Shown: positions 44,908 to 53,372 of the stretch, in pieces | Numbering within the stretch: position 1 is the first letter of the stretch | How the letters are laid out: each line of letters begins with the position of its first letter | Assembly: GCA_046593355.1 (NCBI GenBank) | Contig: JBKJNY010000212.1 | Span: 1-64,000, forward strand | Reading direction: 5' to 3' | Origin: SXOA01 sp046593355 | Lineage (GTDB): Bacteria > Planctomycetota > Planctomycetia > Pirellulales > Pirellulaceae | DNA length: 64,000 nucleotides | Translations under genes and position numbers: made by a program | Notes under the pieces: generated by a model | Databases searched by the model: none | What the model was told of the DNA's origin: nothing | What the model saw: the letters and a program-made list of their open reading frames with translations, nothing else

Positions 44908-45034
44908 TGCGATTCTCCCTATGCAGACGCGAATTGTGGGGCGATTCTCACCTTCTCCAGCGACTGAAGTATAGAAGGCCCGGCCCGCCAAACGTGTAAA
45001 GCGTTTGTAACCACCCACATCGGGCAAGACGCCG

Positions 45035-45053
45035 ACGCTTCAGGCTGGTGTAG
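45035..45053. repeat. Half copy of repeat family A
   Basis: CGCTTCAGGCTGGTGTA matches one arm of the 1534-1640 element and contains the stop codon of the PAQR gene. Confidence 0.8.
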
Positions 45054-45735
45054 CCGTCGTCAGATGGGCGACAAAGAACAGGACCCCCACAAAATGGCAG
45101 GTGCTGCCGCCGATCACCCACAGGTGCCAGATGGCGTGGAAGTGATACCGCTGAAGATCGAGAATGAGAAACACCGTGCCCAGCGTATAGCACAGGCCGC
45201 CGGCCGCCAGCAAACCCAGGGCGGGCAGAGGGACCGTCCCCAGAGTCAGGAGGGCCGGCACAATCGGCAGCCAGCCCAGAAGCAGATAGCTCCAGACGGT
45301 CGCGGCGTTGATGCGGTGGACGAGGAAAACCTTGGAAATGAATCCGCAGATGGCTCCGGTCCACATCACCCCCAGGAACACCCACCACGGACCTTGCCGC
45401 ATGAAGGCCAGCGAAAAGGGGGTATAGCTGGCCGCGATGAGCACGTAGATGAGCCCCTGGTCCAGCATCCGGAACCAGTGCTTCCAGCGCCGATGCGAAA
45501 CAAGGTGCGAAAACGTCGAAGCCGCATAGACCGCGATCAGGCCCGCCGCGAATACTCCGCAGCCGAAGACCCGCCAGGCATCCCCCTGGACCAGCGCCGT
45601 CCGAACCAGGATGACCGCCGCTAAAATGCTCAGCAGCAGACCGAAGCCGTGAGTGAGCGTGTTGAGCAGCTCCTTCCGCTCCGCCACGGCGTCAAGCGCA
45701 TGTTCCCGCGGGCTGGAAGGACTATCGGAAGCCAT
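45040..45735 (-). CDS. PAQR/hemolysin-III-family membrane protein
   Basis: 231 residues with seven predicted TM helices. The family signature residues are present: NTLTHGFGLL near the start, STFSHLVSHRRWKHWFRMLDQGLIY in the middle and YHFHAIWHLWVIGGSTCHFVGVLFF at the end. The three His and the Asp are thought to form a zinc hydrolase-type site in PAQR proteins, with proposed roles in membrane-lipid homeostasis. The last four codons and stop (ATPA-stop) are made of a dispersed repeat, so the original C-terminus may have differed. The ATG lies 3 bp after the agmatine deiminase stop, implying one transcript. Confidence 0.94.
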   Translation of the reverse strand: MASDSPSSPREHALDAVAERKELLNTLTHGFGLLLSILAAVILVRTALVQGDAWRVFGCGVFAAGLIAVYAASTFSHLVSHRRWKHWFRMLDQGLIYVLIAASYTPFSLAFMRQGPWWVFLGVMWTGAICGFISKVFLVHRINAATVWSYLLLGWLPIVPALLTLGTVPLPALGLLAAGGLCYTLGTVFLILDLQRYHFHAIWHLWVIGGSTCHFVGVLFFVAHLTTATPA

Positions 45736-45738
45736 CGT

Positions 45739-46908
45739 CTACTCCGGCTCTTGTTGCGACAGGCAGTGGAAGCTGCCCAGGCCCCAGATGAGATTCAGGC
45801 TCGGCGAGCCGACTACGCGGCGACCGGGAAGGAGGTCTTGCAGAATCTTGATGGCCTTGGCATCCGCCGGATCCTCGAATTGCGGCACAATGACGCCGCT
45901 GTTGGCGAACACAAAGTTGCAATAACCGGCGGGCAGACGCTGACCGTCCACAAACTTCGCCGCGGGAAGCGGCAGCGGCACGAGCGACAGCGGCTGGCCG
46001 TCCTGATCGGTCATCCGCGCCAGCTCATTCCAGTTGAGCCGCGTGGGGGCATGGTTTTCATCATTCGGATCGTCGCAGACCGAAACTACCACAGTTCTCG
46101 GCCCCACGAACCGGGCAATCTGGTCAATATGACCATCCGTGTCGTCGCCGGCAATTTCGCCCCCCGTGAGCCAGAGAACCTTGCTCGCTCCAAGGTAGTC
46201 CCGCAGATACCGCTCCACGTCCGGCTGCGAAAGTTGCGGGTTGCGATTGGAATTGAGCAGGCACGACTTCGTGGTCAACACCGTTCCCAAGCCGTTGCCG
46301 TCGATCGCCCCGCCCTCCAGGATGATGCCGGGCGCGAACCACCTTCGGCCTTGCAGCTCGGCAATCTTCCGCGGCACCTCATTGTCCTTGTCGAACGGCG
46401 GATACTTCCCCCCCCAGGCGTTGTACTCCCAGTCGATGAGAGCCTTCTGTTCTACTTCCTGACTCCTGACCCCTGTCTCCTGACCCCTGGTTAGAAACGT
46501 CGGCCCATGGTCCCGGCACCAGGCGTCATTCGTCTCGATGTCGTGCAACGTGACGTTGCCCACGTCGCCGACCAGTGCCCGCGCCTGCTGCAGCACCGCC
46601 TGGCCCCCTGCCAGGATATTTACCGGCTCGAACTGAGCGAGCGCGCGGACGAATTTGGCAAACTCCCCCGGCACCGGCTCGAAATGGTCGGGCCAGGTAG
46701 CGGGATTTTTCGGCCACGACAACCACGTGGAGGCATGAGCCTCCCATTCCGCCGGCCAGCGGTAGCCGAGCCCGGCGGGGAGTTCTGAAGTGTTGTTCGT
46801 TGGACCTGATGTCACTGCTTCTGCCTCTTCGGTTCCGCTCCAGCTTAATGCCGAGCCGCTAGGGGGCAAAGTCCTGCTCCGCACGCTCCGAAAGGGCAGC
46901 GTTTGCAT
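45739..46908 (-). CDS. aguA: Agmatine deiminase / peptidyl-arginine-deiminase-like protein
   Basis: 389 residues from the ATG at 46908; a GTG at 46815 (before TSGPTNNTSELPAG) would remove an odd 31-residue leader and may be the real start. The family converts agmatine to N-carbamoylputrescine. Motifs: RWPAEWEAHASTWLSWP, ETNDAWCRDHGPTFL, LEGGAIDGNGLGTVLTT, TGGEIAGDDTDGHIDQIARF and the catalytic cysteine in FHCLSQQEP (Cys382). The usual GGGNIHC reads GLGSFHC. After residue 154 a short low-complexity insert (GQETGVRSQEVEQ) comes from a GGTCAGG-type tandem repeat. It is followed by the PAQR gene. Confidence 0.9.
   Translation of the reverse strand: MQTLPFRSVRSRTLPPSGSALSWSGTEEAEAVTSGPTNNTSELPAGLGYRWPAEWEAHASTWLSWPKNPATWPDHFEPVPGEFAKFVRALAQFEPVNILAGGQAVLQQARALVGDVGNVTLHDIETNDAWCRDHGPTFLTRGQETGVRSQEVEQKALIDWEYNAWGGKYPPFDKDNEVPRKIAELQGRRWFAPGIILEGGAIDGNGLGTVLTTKSCLLNSNRNPQLSQPDVERYLRDYLGASKVLWLTGGEIAGDDTDGHIDQIARFVGPRTVVVSVCDDPNDENHAPTRLNWNELARMTDQDGQPLSLVPLPLPAAKFVDGQRLPAGYCNFVFANSGVIVPQFEDPADAKAIKILQDLLPGRRVVGSPSLNLIWGLGSFHCLSQQEPE
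46450..46492. repeat. Short tandem repeat (CCTGACCCCTG type) inside aguA
   Basis: Imperfect units TCCTGACTCCTGACCCCTG and CTCCTGACCCCTGG within the coding region. Confidence 0.8.
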
Positions 46909-46978
46909 TTGCTCCGCAGTGACCTAGTGTTGCGGGCGGAACTGTAACTCGGCAACTGACTCTTGACAGGGGTAGGGA

Positions 46979-47401
46979 ATGGCCAGTTATCACGAGGTGG
47001 TGCGACACATCCTGGCGGACCAGCGAATTGATGAGGGGGAGTTGCAACAGCTATGCGAGCATGTGTATCGCAACGGCGCGCCCAGCCTGGACGACGTCCG
47101 GCTGCTGGTGGATCTCTATACGGGCGTGGCGAGCCTGTCCGAGGCGTTTGAAGACTTTTTCTATGGCGTGCTGAAAAAAGTGATCATGGCGGATGGTGAA
47201 ATCCTACTGGGGGAGCAGTTCTATCTGCTCAAGGTGATTTACTCGGACCGCATCATCCGCCCCCGCGAGCTGGCGTTCCTGCGCGAGCTGCGGAGCGAGG
47301 CGAAGCATGTGACGCCCGATTTTGAGCAGCTCTGCCAGCACGCTTTCCAGGCTCCGGCAACGAACTGGAGTGTCGGCGGCGCGCTGGGGACGAGTGCGTA
47401 A
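46979..47401 (+). CDS. TerB-like small protein
   Basis: 140 residues, with AGGGGTAGGGA directly before the ATG. The all-helical pattern with VVRHILADQRIDEGELQQL and FYGVLKKVIMADGEILLGEQFYLLKVIYSD, each with acidic D-x-[IL]-x-x-x-E spacing, resembles the TerB tellurite-resistance/metal-binding fold, here with two half-motifs. TerB-like proteins bind divalent metals at membranes. No other ter gene is nearby, so tellurite resistance is not implied. It is divergent from aguA. Confidence 0.75.
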   Translation: MASYHEVVRHILADQRIDEGELQQLCEHVYRNGAPSLDDVRLLVDLYTGVASLSEAFEDFFYGVLKKVIMADGEILLGEQFYLLKVIYSDRIIRPRELAFLRELRSEAKHVTPDFEQLCQHAFQAPATNWSVGGALGTSA

Positions 47402-47418
47402 GCGCCGTTAATTCCCAC

Positions 47419-47450
47419 GGGTGGCACGCCCACGGCTTTGCGTGGGCGTG
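47419..47450. repeat. Dispersed repeat family B, half copy
   Basis: GGGTGGCACGCCCACGGCTT followed by TGCGTGGGCGTG, between the TerB-like gene and the converging cysteine-rich gene. Confidence 0.92.
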
Positions 47451-47561
47451 CAGTGCGAAGTCTTCGGCGAAGGCGGGAAGTCAGAATAACGGCAGCAGAG
47501 TGATGAGGATAAATCGCAACATAGTAGTTATTAACTCTTACTCTTGATCCTAATCATAATC

Positions 47562-48461
47562 TTAATCCTGCTTTGTCTGTCGTTCTCGTCGCTGCGCCTC
47601 ATATCGTAGAAAAAACTCCGCGGCCTTCTCTTTTCCCAGCATCCTCTCCAGCGGCCAATACGGGCGAGTTCCGCGGGCGCGGCGCTTGGGGGGCGAAGCG
47701 GGATGGCCGCCATAGCCGCATACCTGGCACTGTTCGCGCTGAGCGTCTGGCCAGGGGGAATTGCACGCCTGGCAATGGGGAACGAGATTCCACCAGGTGC
47801 CGCGGACTTCGCCTCGCGGATAGTGCCGCACGTGCAGGGGCAGAGCGTGCTCGTAGGCGGCGCTGAGGCCGAGAATCATTTGGTTCATAGCGCGGAGATA
47901 ATCGGGATCGCTGCCGCCGGCATTGCGCAGAATGAACTTGAGCAGCAGGGCGCGCGGAGCGTCCAGGGGCGAGCGCATCCACAGGCCGTACCAGGCGGGC
48001 TTGGTGAGTGGAAAGTTCGTTTCGACATTGGCCCGCAGGTTCAGCCGATCAATGGCCTCTTCCACTGCGGCATGAACTTCGGTTTCATTGGGCGGCAGCG
48101 GAACCATGCCGAAGCAGCCGGCGAGGCTGTTGGAATTTTCCTTCCGCATGGCATTGGCGGGACAACCAAGACAAGCAGTTTCAGCGGCTAATTGTCCGCC
48201 GTAGAGAGGCAAAGCGTCATCCACGCGAAAGCCGTTCGTAGTAACCCGCATCAGCGGGTTATCAGCCGGCTGAAGCCGGTTGCTACACACATCAGGCTCA
48301 ACGCAAAAGCCCTCAAAGACCCGCCCCTCAGCAGCCGCATCGCTATACGCTCGTAGCGTCCTCAAGTGGCGCTCGGTTCGCTCCGGGTCTTCAAAGCCGG
48401 CGATCTGCCGCAACGGGCAACGTCGCTCAAGAGCCCAGACGAGGAATTCAGGAGTTTGCAT
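47562..48461 (-). CDS. Cysteine-rich protein of unknown function
   Basis: 299 residues starting MQTPEFLVWALERRC; an in-frame ATG at 48491 would add ten residues and overlap the upstream gene. Cysteine clusters suggest metal or Fe-S binding: CLGCPANA in the middle and HCQACN plus CQVCGYGG near the end (zinc-ribbon-like CxxC pairs). AMNQMILGLSAAYEHALPLHV is helical. The protein ends in a basic tail. Residues about 59-75 (NRLQPADNPLMRVTTNGF) are encoded by a copy of repeat family I, inserted in frame. I do not recognise the family. It follows the DUF4253 gene in the same direction. Confidence 0.72.
   Translation of the reverse strand: MQTPEFLVWALERRCPLRQIAGFEDPERTERHLRTLRAYSDAAAEGRVFEGFCVEPDVCSNRLQPADNPLMRVTTNGFRVDDALPLYGGQLAAETACLGCPANAMRKENSNSLAGCFGMVPLPPNETEVHAAVEEAIDRLNLRANVETNFPLTKPAWYGLWMRSPLDAPRALLLKFILRNAGGSDPDYLRAMNQMILGLSAAYEHALPLHVRHYPRGEVRGTWWNLVPHCQACNSPWPDAQREQCQVCGYGGHPASPPKRRARGTRPYWPLERMLGKEKAAEFFLRYEAQRRERQTKQD
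48238..48286. repeat. Dispersed repeat family I, in-frame copy
   Basis: GTAGTAACCCGCATCAGCGG, then AGCCGGCTGAAGCCGGTTGC, lying inside a coding region. Confidence 0.88.
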
Positions 48462-48478
48462 GGTGGCTATCGGGGAAT

Positions 48479-49108
48479 CTAGTCCCACCATAAGAAGACC
48501 GTTCCTGTCCTGGCGATTTCCTCTTCAAGTTTCTCGACGGTACCTGTCCCTTGATCCACGATATCGGGGCAGAATTTATACAAGTCCTTGCAGAAACCAG
48601 TCAAATCCTTTGGCAAAGTTTGAAATCTGAACTCGATCGTGTCCGTCTCGGCGTGAAATATGTAAATGCCGTACTTGGAATCGTATTCTTGCAGCTTTCG
48701 CACCAGATCTTCGGTATCCATATCGAAGTTGACGGCATCGGATTGAGCGACTCGAAGGATGTCGAATTGGTTTTCTCCGAGTGCGACAACAACTTCGCTC
48801 CCCTGGTCCGGTGGATCAGCGAGGGAATGAGTGCAGCCAACAAATGCCAACAGCCCAGGCGCGAGTTCGCGTCGAAGATCGACGACCAAATCCTCCGCAT
48901 TGTCCTCGGAGACTACCACGGAACGGGCTGCGGGATTCCTCTCGCGTCCAAAATCTCTGGTGGCGAACGGGCGTAGCGATTTCCCCGAAAGCTGAGACAG
49001 TCGTGCGGATGCATCTTCGAGAGTCAGTGCTTTGCTCCCTGGCGAAGTTGAATGTGAGGAGCAACCAGTCCCAAAGAAGATGGCGAGGAGAGCAGTCAGG
49101 AATCGCAT
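48479..49108 (-). CDS. DUF4253 lipoprotein
   Basis: 209 residues with lipoprotein signal (LTALLAIFFGTGC, Cys16). The C-terminal about 110 residues carry the DUF4253 pattern: LRVAQSDAVNFDMDTEDLVRK, YGIYIFHAETDTIEF, FCKDLYKFCPDIVDQGTG and the ending TGTVFLWWD. DUF4253 has no known function and is usually cytoplasmic, so the exported form here is unusual. It lies between purH and the cysteine-rich gene on the same strand, 80 bp after purH. Confidence 0.87.
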   Translation of the reverse strand: MRFLTALLAIFFGTGCSSHSTSPGSKALTLEDASARLSQLSGKSLRPFATRDFGRERNPAARSVVVSEDNAEDLVVDLRRELAPGLLAFVGCTHSLADPPDQGSEVVVALGENQFDILRVAQSDAVNFDMDTEDLVRKLQEYDSKYGIYIFHAETDTIEFRFQTLPKDLTGFCKDLYKFCPDIVDQGTGTVEKLEEEIARTGTVFLWWD

Positions 49109-49188
49109 GCTGGTACTACGCTTTCTTTTTTTTGTTTCTTGGCCTGATAAGGTTGAGCCGTCGAAACTCTCCGTCGATCAAATTCCCC

Positions 49189-50847
49189 CTAATGCTTAAA
49201 GTGCCGTCTCCCCGTGAAGATCATCGGAATCCCATACTGGTTGCAGGCGGCGATGACTTCGGGGTCTTTCACGCTGCCGCCGGGCTGGATGATGGCGGCG
49301 ACACCCGCGGCGGCGACTTTGTGGATGGAATCGGGGAAGGGGAAGAAGGCATCCGAGGCGAGGACCGAGCCGGCAGCTCGCTCACCCGCTTTGGCGATGG
49401 CAATCTCCACGGAATCGACGCGGCTCATCTGCCCGGCTCCGCAGCCGATGAGCGAGGCGTCTTTCGCCAGCACAATCGCGTTGGACTTCACGTGCCGCAC
49501 GATGCTCCAGCCGAAACGGAGGTCGGCGAGCTGCGCGTCGCTCGGCTTTGCGGATGTAACCACTTTCCAATCGCTTTCGGGATCAGGCAGCACGTCGGCT
49601 TCCTGCACCAACATTCCCCCTTCAATCTGGCGGAAGTTGATGCGGGCTTGGGGCGTATCGAGCGGGCCGACTTCCATCAGCCGCACGTTGGCTTTCCACT
49701 TGGGCTTGGTCGTGAGTATTTGAAAAGCCGCAGCCTCAAAGCTAGGTGCGACGACCGCCTCAATAAACAGGCCGGGCTCTGCCAGCACCTCCGCCGTCGC
49801 GGCATCCACCGGCCGATTGAACGCCAGGACGCCGCCGAACGCGCTTTGCGGGTCGCCTGCCAGGGCTCTCTTTGCAGCCTGATCTAGTTGAGCTCCCGTC
49901 GCCGCGCCGCACGGGTTGTTGTGCTTGATGACCGCAGCCGCCGGCTGCTCGAATCCGCGGACAATGGCCAGCGCGCTATCGAGGTCCAGCAGATTGTTGT
50001 ACGAGAGTTCCTTCCCATGAAGCTGCTTCGCCGAAACCAGGCTCACACCCCTCGCCCCCGCCAGCCGGTAGACCGATGCCTGCTGATGTGAGTTCTCTCC
50101 GTAACGAAGCTCGGCGTGCCTTTCCAAAGTCAGGCCAATCGATGCCGGAAATAGCCTTTCGCGATCCGCGACGTCAGGGGGTCGGGAGTCTTTCGCGTCA
50201 GTGTTTTCTATTGATGGTGAACTTGTTGACGCGAAAGACTCCCGACCCCGGTCTTCCCCGCCGGCGAACCAGGCGGCAATCGCCGTGTCGTACTCCGCGG
50301 TATGGGCATAGGCTGCGCCCGCCAATTTCTGCCGCAGTGGGAAAGTAGTCGCCTTGTCCTTGGCGATTTCCGCAAGCACTTCCCCGTACTGGCTGGGACT
50401 CGTCACGATGGCCACAAAAGCATGGTTCTTAGCCGCCGCCCGGACCAGACTGGGGCCGCCGATGTCGATGTTTTCAATCGCTTCCTCGGGAGAAACGCCT
50501 TGCTTGGCGATAGTAGCTGCGAACGGATAGAGGTTGACGACGACCAGCTCGAAGGTGGCAATCTCGTGCTCCGCCACCGACTGCATGTCTTCCGCGTGGT
50601 CGTGCCGGCAGAGGATGCCGCCGAAAATCTTGGGGTGCAGCGTTTTCACTCTCCCATCCATCATCTCCGGAAAGCCAGTGTAGCGAGCCACGTCCTTGGC
50701 CTCGATACCGGCGGCGATCAGAAATTTCTGCGTCCCCCCCGTGGAAAAAATCTCCACCCCCGCCGCCGCCAGACCTTTGGCGAATTCGGCCAGGCCGGTT
50801 TTGTCGCTGACGCTGAGCAGGGCACGCTGGACGGGAGGGGAAGGCAT
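49189..50847 (-). CDS. purH: Bifunctional AICAR formyltransferase / IMP cyclohydrolase PurH
   Basis: The start at 50847 (MPSPPVQRALLSVSDKTG) gives 552 residues. The IMP cyclohydrolase domain (1-195) has SVSDKTGLAEFA, GRVKTLHPKIFGGILC and NIDIGGPSLVRAAAKNH. The AICAR formyltransferase domain (about 235-552) has LRYGENSHQQASVYR, AVIKHNNPCGAA (catalytic Lys-His) and SDAFFPFPDSI. It performs the last two steps of purine synthesis to IMP. Residues about 200-224, exactly at the domain junction, are encoded by a family G palindrome (GRESFASTSSPSIENTDAKD). The NPHQ motif reads NSHQ. Otherwise the enzyme looks functional. Confidence 0.97.
   Translation of the reverse strand: MPSPPVQRALLSVSDKTGLAEFAKGLAAAGVEIFSTGGTQKFLIAAGIEAKDVARYTGFPEMMDGRVKTLHPKIFGGILCRHDHAEDMQSVAEHEIATFELVVVNLYPFAATIAKQGVSPEEAIENIDIGGPSLVRAAAKNHAFVAIVTSPSQYGEVLAEIAKDKATTFPLRQKLAGAAYAHTAEYDTAIAAWFAGGEDRGRESFASTSSPSIENTDAKDSRPPDVADRERLFPASIGLTLERHAELRYGENSHQQASVYRLAGARGVSLVSAKQLHGKELSYNNLLDLDSALAIVRGFEQPAAAVIKHNNPCGAATGAQLDQAAKRALAGDPQSAFGGVLAFNRPVDAATAEVLAEPGLFIEAVVAPSFEAAAFQILTTKPKWKANVRLMEVGPLDTPQARINFRQIEGGMLVQEADVLPDPESDWKVVTSAKPSDAQLADLRFGWSIVRHVKSNAIVLAKDASLIGCGAGQMSRVDSVEIAIAKAGERAAGSVLASDAFFPFPDSIHKVAAAGVAAIIQPGGSVKDPEVIAACNQYGIPMIFTGRRHFKH
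50177..50249. repeat. Palindromic repeat, family G, in-frame copy in purH
   Basis: Arms GGGGTCGGGAGTCTTTCGCG and its inverse, 73 bp overall, keeping the reading frame open. Confidence 0.93.
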
Positions 50848-50874
50848 GGAAGCGAGTTGGCAGAGGGATTCAAA

Positions 50875-50930
50875 GTAATCATCTCGCTTCGCGAGATGAT
50901 TCCTCACGCGGAGCATGAGCAGTACTATTC
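50875..50930. repeat. Inverted repeat, family M (CATCTCGCTCCGCGAGATG)
   Basis: Two small palindromes, ATCATCTCGCTTCGCGAGAT and CTCACGCGGAGCATGAGCAG, just upstream of purH. A better copy is at 59202-59256. Confidence 0.85.
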
Positions 50931-50994
50931 TTGCAGGCGGCAGAAGTTGCCGCAGATTCTGGTTTAAGGTGCGGGGAGAAGATGGTCAAGGATA

Positions 50995-51044
50995 GTCGCC
51001 TTTCGCTCCGCGAAAGTACGTGCTTTCGCGGAGCGAAAGGCGAC
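50995..51044. repeat. Inverted repeat, family D, second copy
   Basis: 50-bp palindrome almost identical to 6775-6826. Together with the family M copy it fills much of the 301-bp gap between divergent purH and the DUF1501 gene; the rest shows no gene. Confidence 0.92.
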
Positions 51045-51148
51045 ATTGAATCTCTCGCTTGCCCCGCCCCTCCCAGCCGATGTATAAATAGAGGTGGATG
51101 GATACGAGGTCCGCCCCCCGCCTACGATAGCCGCTGGAAAGCCCACCT

Positions 51149-52543
51149 ATGAGCGACGTCTGGAATCTCCGCCGCACCTGCCCCCAGTTTCGCCGCTTGG
51201 AAACGAGCCAGGCGAGCAGGCGAGGTTTTCTTCATGCGGGCGTAATCGGCACGGCTGGATTGTCTTTGGCGAACCTGCTCAGAAGCGAAGCGGCGGCGGC
51301 TCCGATAGCGACGCAGGACAAGGCAAAAAACAACGTCATCATTTTGTGGATGCGGGGGGGGCCCAGCCACATCGACATGTGGGACACCAAGCCGGACGCG
51401 CCGGCGGAGTTCCGCGGCGAATTCGGGACTATGAGCACGAACGTGGCGGGGATTCAACTCACTGACATGCTGCCGCACTGCTCCAAAATTATGGACAAGT
51501 GGTCCATCATCCGCAGCCTGAACCACGGTGACGCCGGCCACAGCACGGGGGATCAGCTTTGCTTCACCGGTTACGGCCCCGGCATCGCTCCCGATGAAAA
51601 CGCCCACCCCAGTTGCGGCAGTATCACCGCCGAACAGCTCGGCAGGCTCAACCCGCGGCTGCCGGCGTATGTGATGATTCCGCGAATGGTCCCCGGCACC
51701 GGCTCGGCCTACCTCGGCGTCTCTTGCAAGCCTTTCGAGACGCAGGCCGACCCCGCCACGGCCGGCCCATTTAAGGTGCAGAATTTTGAGATGGCCGCAG
51801 GGCTCTCCGTCAATCGGCTCGGCGACCGGCAGAGCCTGCTCTCCGGCCTCGACAAGCTCCGCCGCGAAGCCGACGCCAGCGGCAAAATGGCGGGACTCGA
51901 CCGCTTTGGACAAAAAGCCTACGACATGCTCTGCTCCCCCGAGGCCCAGAAGGCGTTCGACCTCGACGCCGAGCCGCAGAAGGTTCGAGACCGCTACGGC
52001 TTCATGCCCGCGTGGGATCCCGGCGCGAGCAACCGCTGCGGCGCTCCCGCCTGGAGCCAGCGGATGCTGCTTGCCCGCCGCCTCGTCGAAGCCGGTGTAC
52101 GGATGGTGACGGTGGATCTCCGCTGGTGGGACACGCACGTCAAAGGGTTCGAGTCGCTCAGGCTCGGCTTCTTGCCCCGCTGGGATTTGGCCTACTCCGC
52201 CTTGATTGAGGATCTGCACGAGCGAGGGCTGCTGGAAAAGACACTCGTCGTCGCCTGGGGAGAATTCGGTCGCACGCCGCGAGTGAACAACGACGCCGGC
52301 CGCGACCATTACCCCAATGTCTTCAGTGCCGCCATTGCCGGCGGCAAGGTGAAGGGGGGCCGCGTCATCGGAGCTTCTGATAGTCACGGGGCGTTCCCGA
52401 AAGACAATCCCAAATCGCCCCTCGACGTGCTGGCCACCATCTACGATCATCTCGGCATCGACGCCAAAAAGCAGTATCTTAATGATGCTGGCCGGCCGAT
52501 CACCGTCCTTCCCGGCGGCGAGCCGATCAAGGAACTGTTCTAG
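51149..52543 (+). CDS. DUF1501 protein with Tat signal
   Basis: 464 residues. The N-terminus carries an RR signal placed late (TSQASRRGFLHAGVIGTAGL). Family motifs: VIILWMRGGPSHIDMWDTKPDAP, SLNHGDAGHSTGDQLCFTG, LLARRLVEAGVRMVTVDLRWWDTH, VVAWGEFGRTPRVNNDAGRDHYPNVF and GRVIGASDSHGAFPK. DUF1501 proteins are exported sulfatase/phosphatase-fold relatives of unknown substrate. No DUF1549/1553 partner is adjacent. A DUF1566-type secreted protein follows after 29 bp and may be co-transcribed. Confidence 0.93.
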   Translation: MSDVWNLRRTCPQFRRLETSQASRRGFLHAGVIGTAGLSLANLLRSEAAAAPIATQDKAKNNVIILWMRGGPSHIDMWDTKPDAPAEFRGEFGTMSTNVAGIQLTDMLPHCSKIMDKWSIIRSLNHGDAGHSTGDQLCFTGYGPGIAPDENAHPSCGSITAEQLGRLNPRLPAYVMIPRMVPGTGSAYLGVSCKPFETQADPATAGPFKVQNFEMAAGLSVNRLGDRQSLLSGLDKLRREADASGKMAGLDRFGQKAYDMLCSPEAQKAFDLDAEPQKVRDRYGFMPAWDPGASNRCGAPAWSQRMLLARRLVEAGVRMVTVDLRWWDTHVKGFESLRLGFLPRWDLAYSALIEDLHERGLLEKTLVVAWGEFGRTPRVNNDAGRDHYPNVFSAAIAGGKVKGGRVIGASDSHGAFPKDNPKSPLDVLATIYDHLGIDAKKQYLNDAGRPITVLPGGEPIKELF

Positions 52544-52572
52544 AGACGAAAAGTCTTTTCGGGAGTAACGCC

Positions 52573-53310
52573 ATGCGAGTCGCCATTGCATCCCGCCTCT
52601 GCCTGCTGGGCTTGGCCCCTGCGTTGCTTCTGTCCACCGCGCTAGCTCAGGACAAGAAGGACGAGAAGCCCCGGTTTATCGACCGCGGAGAGTACATCGA
52701 AGACACGACCACGAAGCTGTTGTGGCAGAAGGACGGGGCTGCGGCGGGCAAGAAAAATTTTCAGCAAGCGGCGGAATATGCCAAAGGGCTGAAGCTCGGC
52801 AGCCTCAAGGGTTGGCGCGTGCCGACCGCGAAGGAGCTCGCGGGCATTTTCCCAGCCGAGGAGAAGCCATTCCTCAACTCCAAGTACAATCCTAACATGT
52901 GCTGTGCCGGCCCGGTGGAGTTTGCGGCGTTCTGGACCAGCGACCTTGATGCGGGGGATGACTACGCTTTCGTCTATCAATGGTACGCCAAAGGGGGCGC
53001 GAACAATTGCATCGCCAGCAGGAACTTCGTCTACGTCCGCTGCGTGCGCGACATTGCCGGAGTCGATCTGGCCGCGGCGGCCAAACCAGCCGACGCCAAG
53101 GCGGATGCGAAAAAGATCCAGCGTGCCAAAGAATTGATTGCCCAACTCGGGGACGACAAATTTGAGACTCGTGAGGCGGCGACCAAGGAGTTGCTGGCGA
53201 TTGCACCGGCCATCGAAGCCCTGATTGCCGACTCGCTCGAGCGGACATCGGATTTTGAGGTGCGCTTGCGGCTGAAGAGGATTATGGCCGCGATCGTCGG
53301 GCAGAAGTGA
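52573..53310 (+). CDS. Secreted DUF1566-type protein with C-terminal HEAT-like tail
   Basis: 245 residues with signal peptide (CLLGLAPALLLSTALA). Residues about 35-155 match DUF1566 (Lcl C-terminal domain) by RGEYIEDTTTKLLWQKDG, GWRVPTAKELAGIF, AAFWTSDLDAGDDYAFVYQW and FVYVRCVRD, a C-type-lectin-like fold for cell-surface binding. Residues about 175-245 are helical (RAKELIAQLGDDKFETREAAT), the short HEAT-like motif frequent at the ends of planctomycete secreted proteins. It probably shares a transcript with the DUF1501 gene 29 bp upstream. Confidence 0.85.
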   Translation: MRVAIASRLCLLGLAPALLLSTALAQDKKDEKPRFIDRGEYIEDTTTKLLWQKDGAAAGKKNFQQAAEYAKGLKLGSLKGWRVPTAKELAGIFPAEEKPFLNSKYNPNMCCAGPVEFAAFWTSDLDAGDDYAFVYQWYAKGGANNCIASRNFVYVRCVRDIAGVDLAAAAKPADAKADAKKIQRAKELIAQLGDDKFETREAATKELLAIAPAIEALIADSLERTSDFEVRLRLKRIMAAIVGQK

Positions 53311-53372
53311 GCCGCTGGGCGTAGAATGAAGAGATGGTAATCAAATCGCCACTTCTCGAAGGTCCGCCGCGC

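Noticed and set aside
46450..46492. CRISPR-like or satellite array
   Set aside because: Units are short, adjoining, imperfect and without spacers; they lie inside a coding frame.
51122..52591. Minus-strand frame of nearly 490 codons opposite the DUF1501 gene
   Set aside because: The plus strand has all DUF1501 motifs and a Tat signal; the antisense frame has none.
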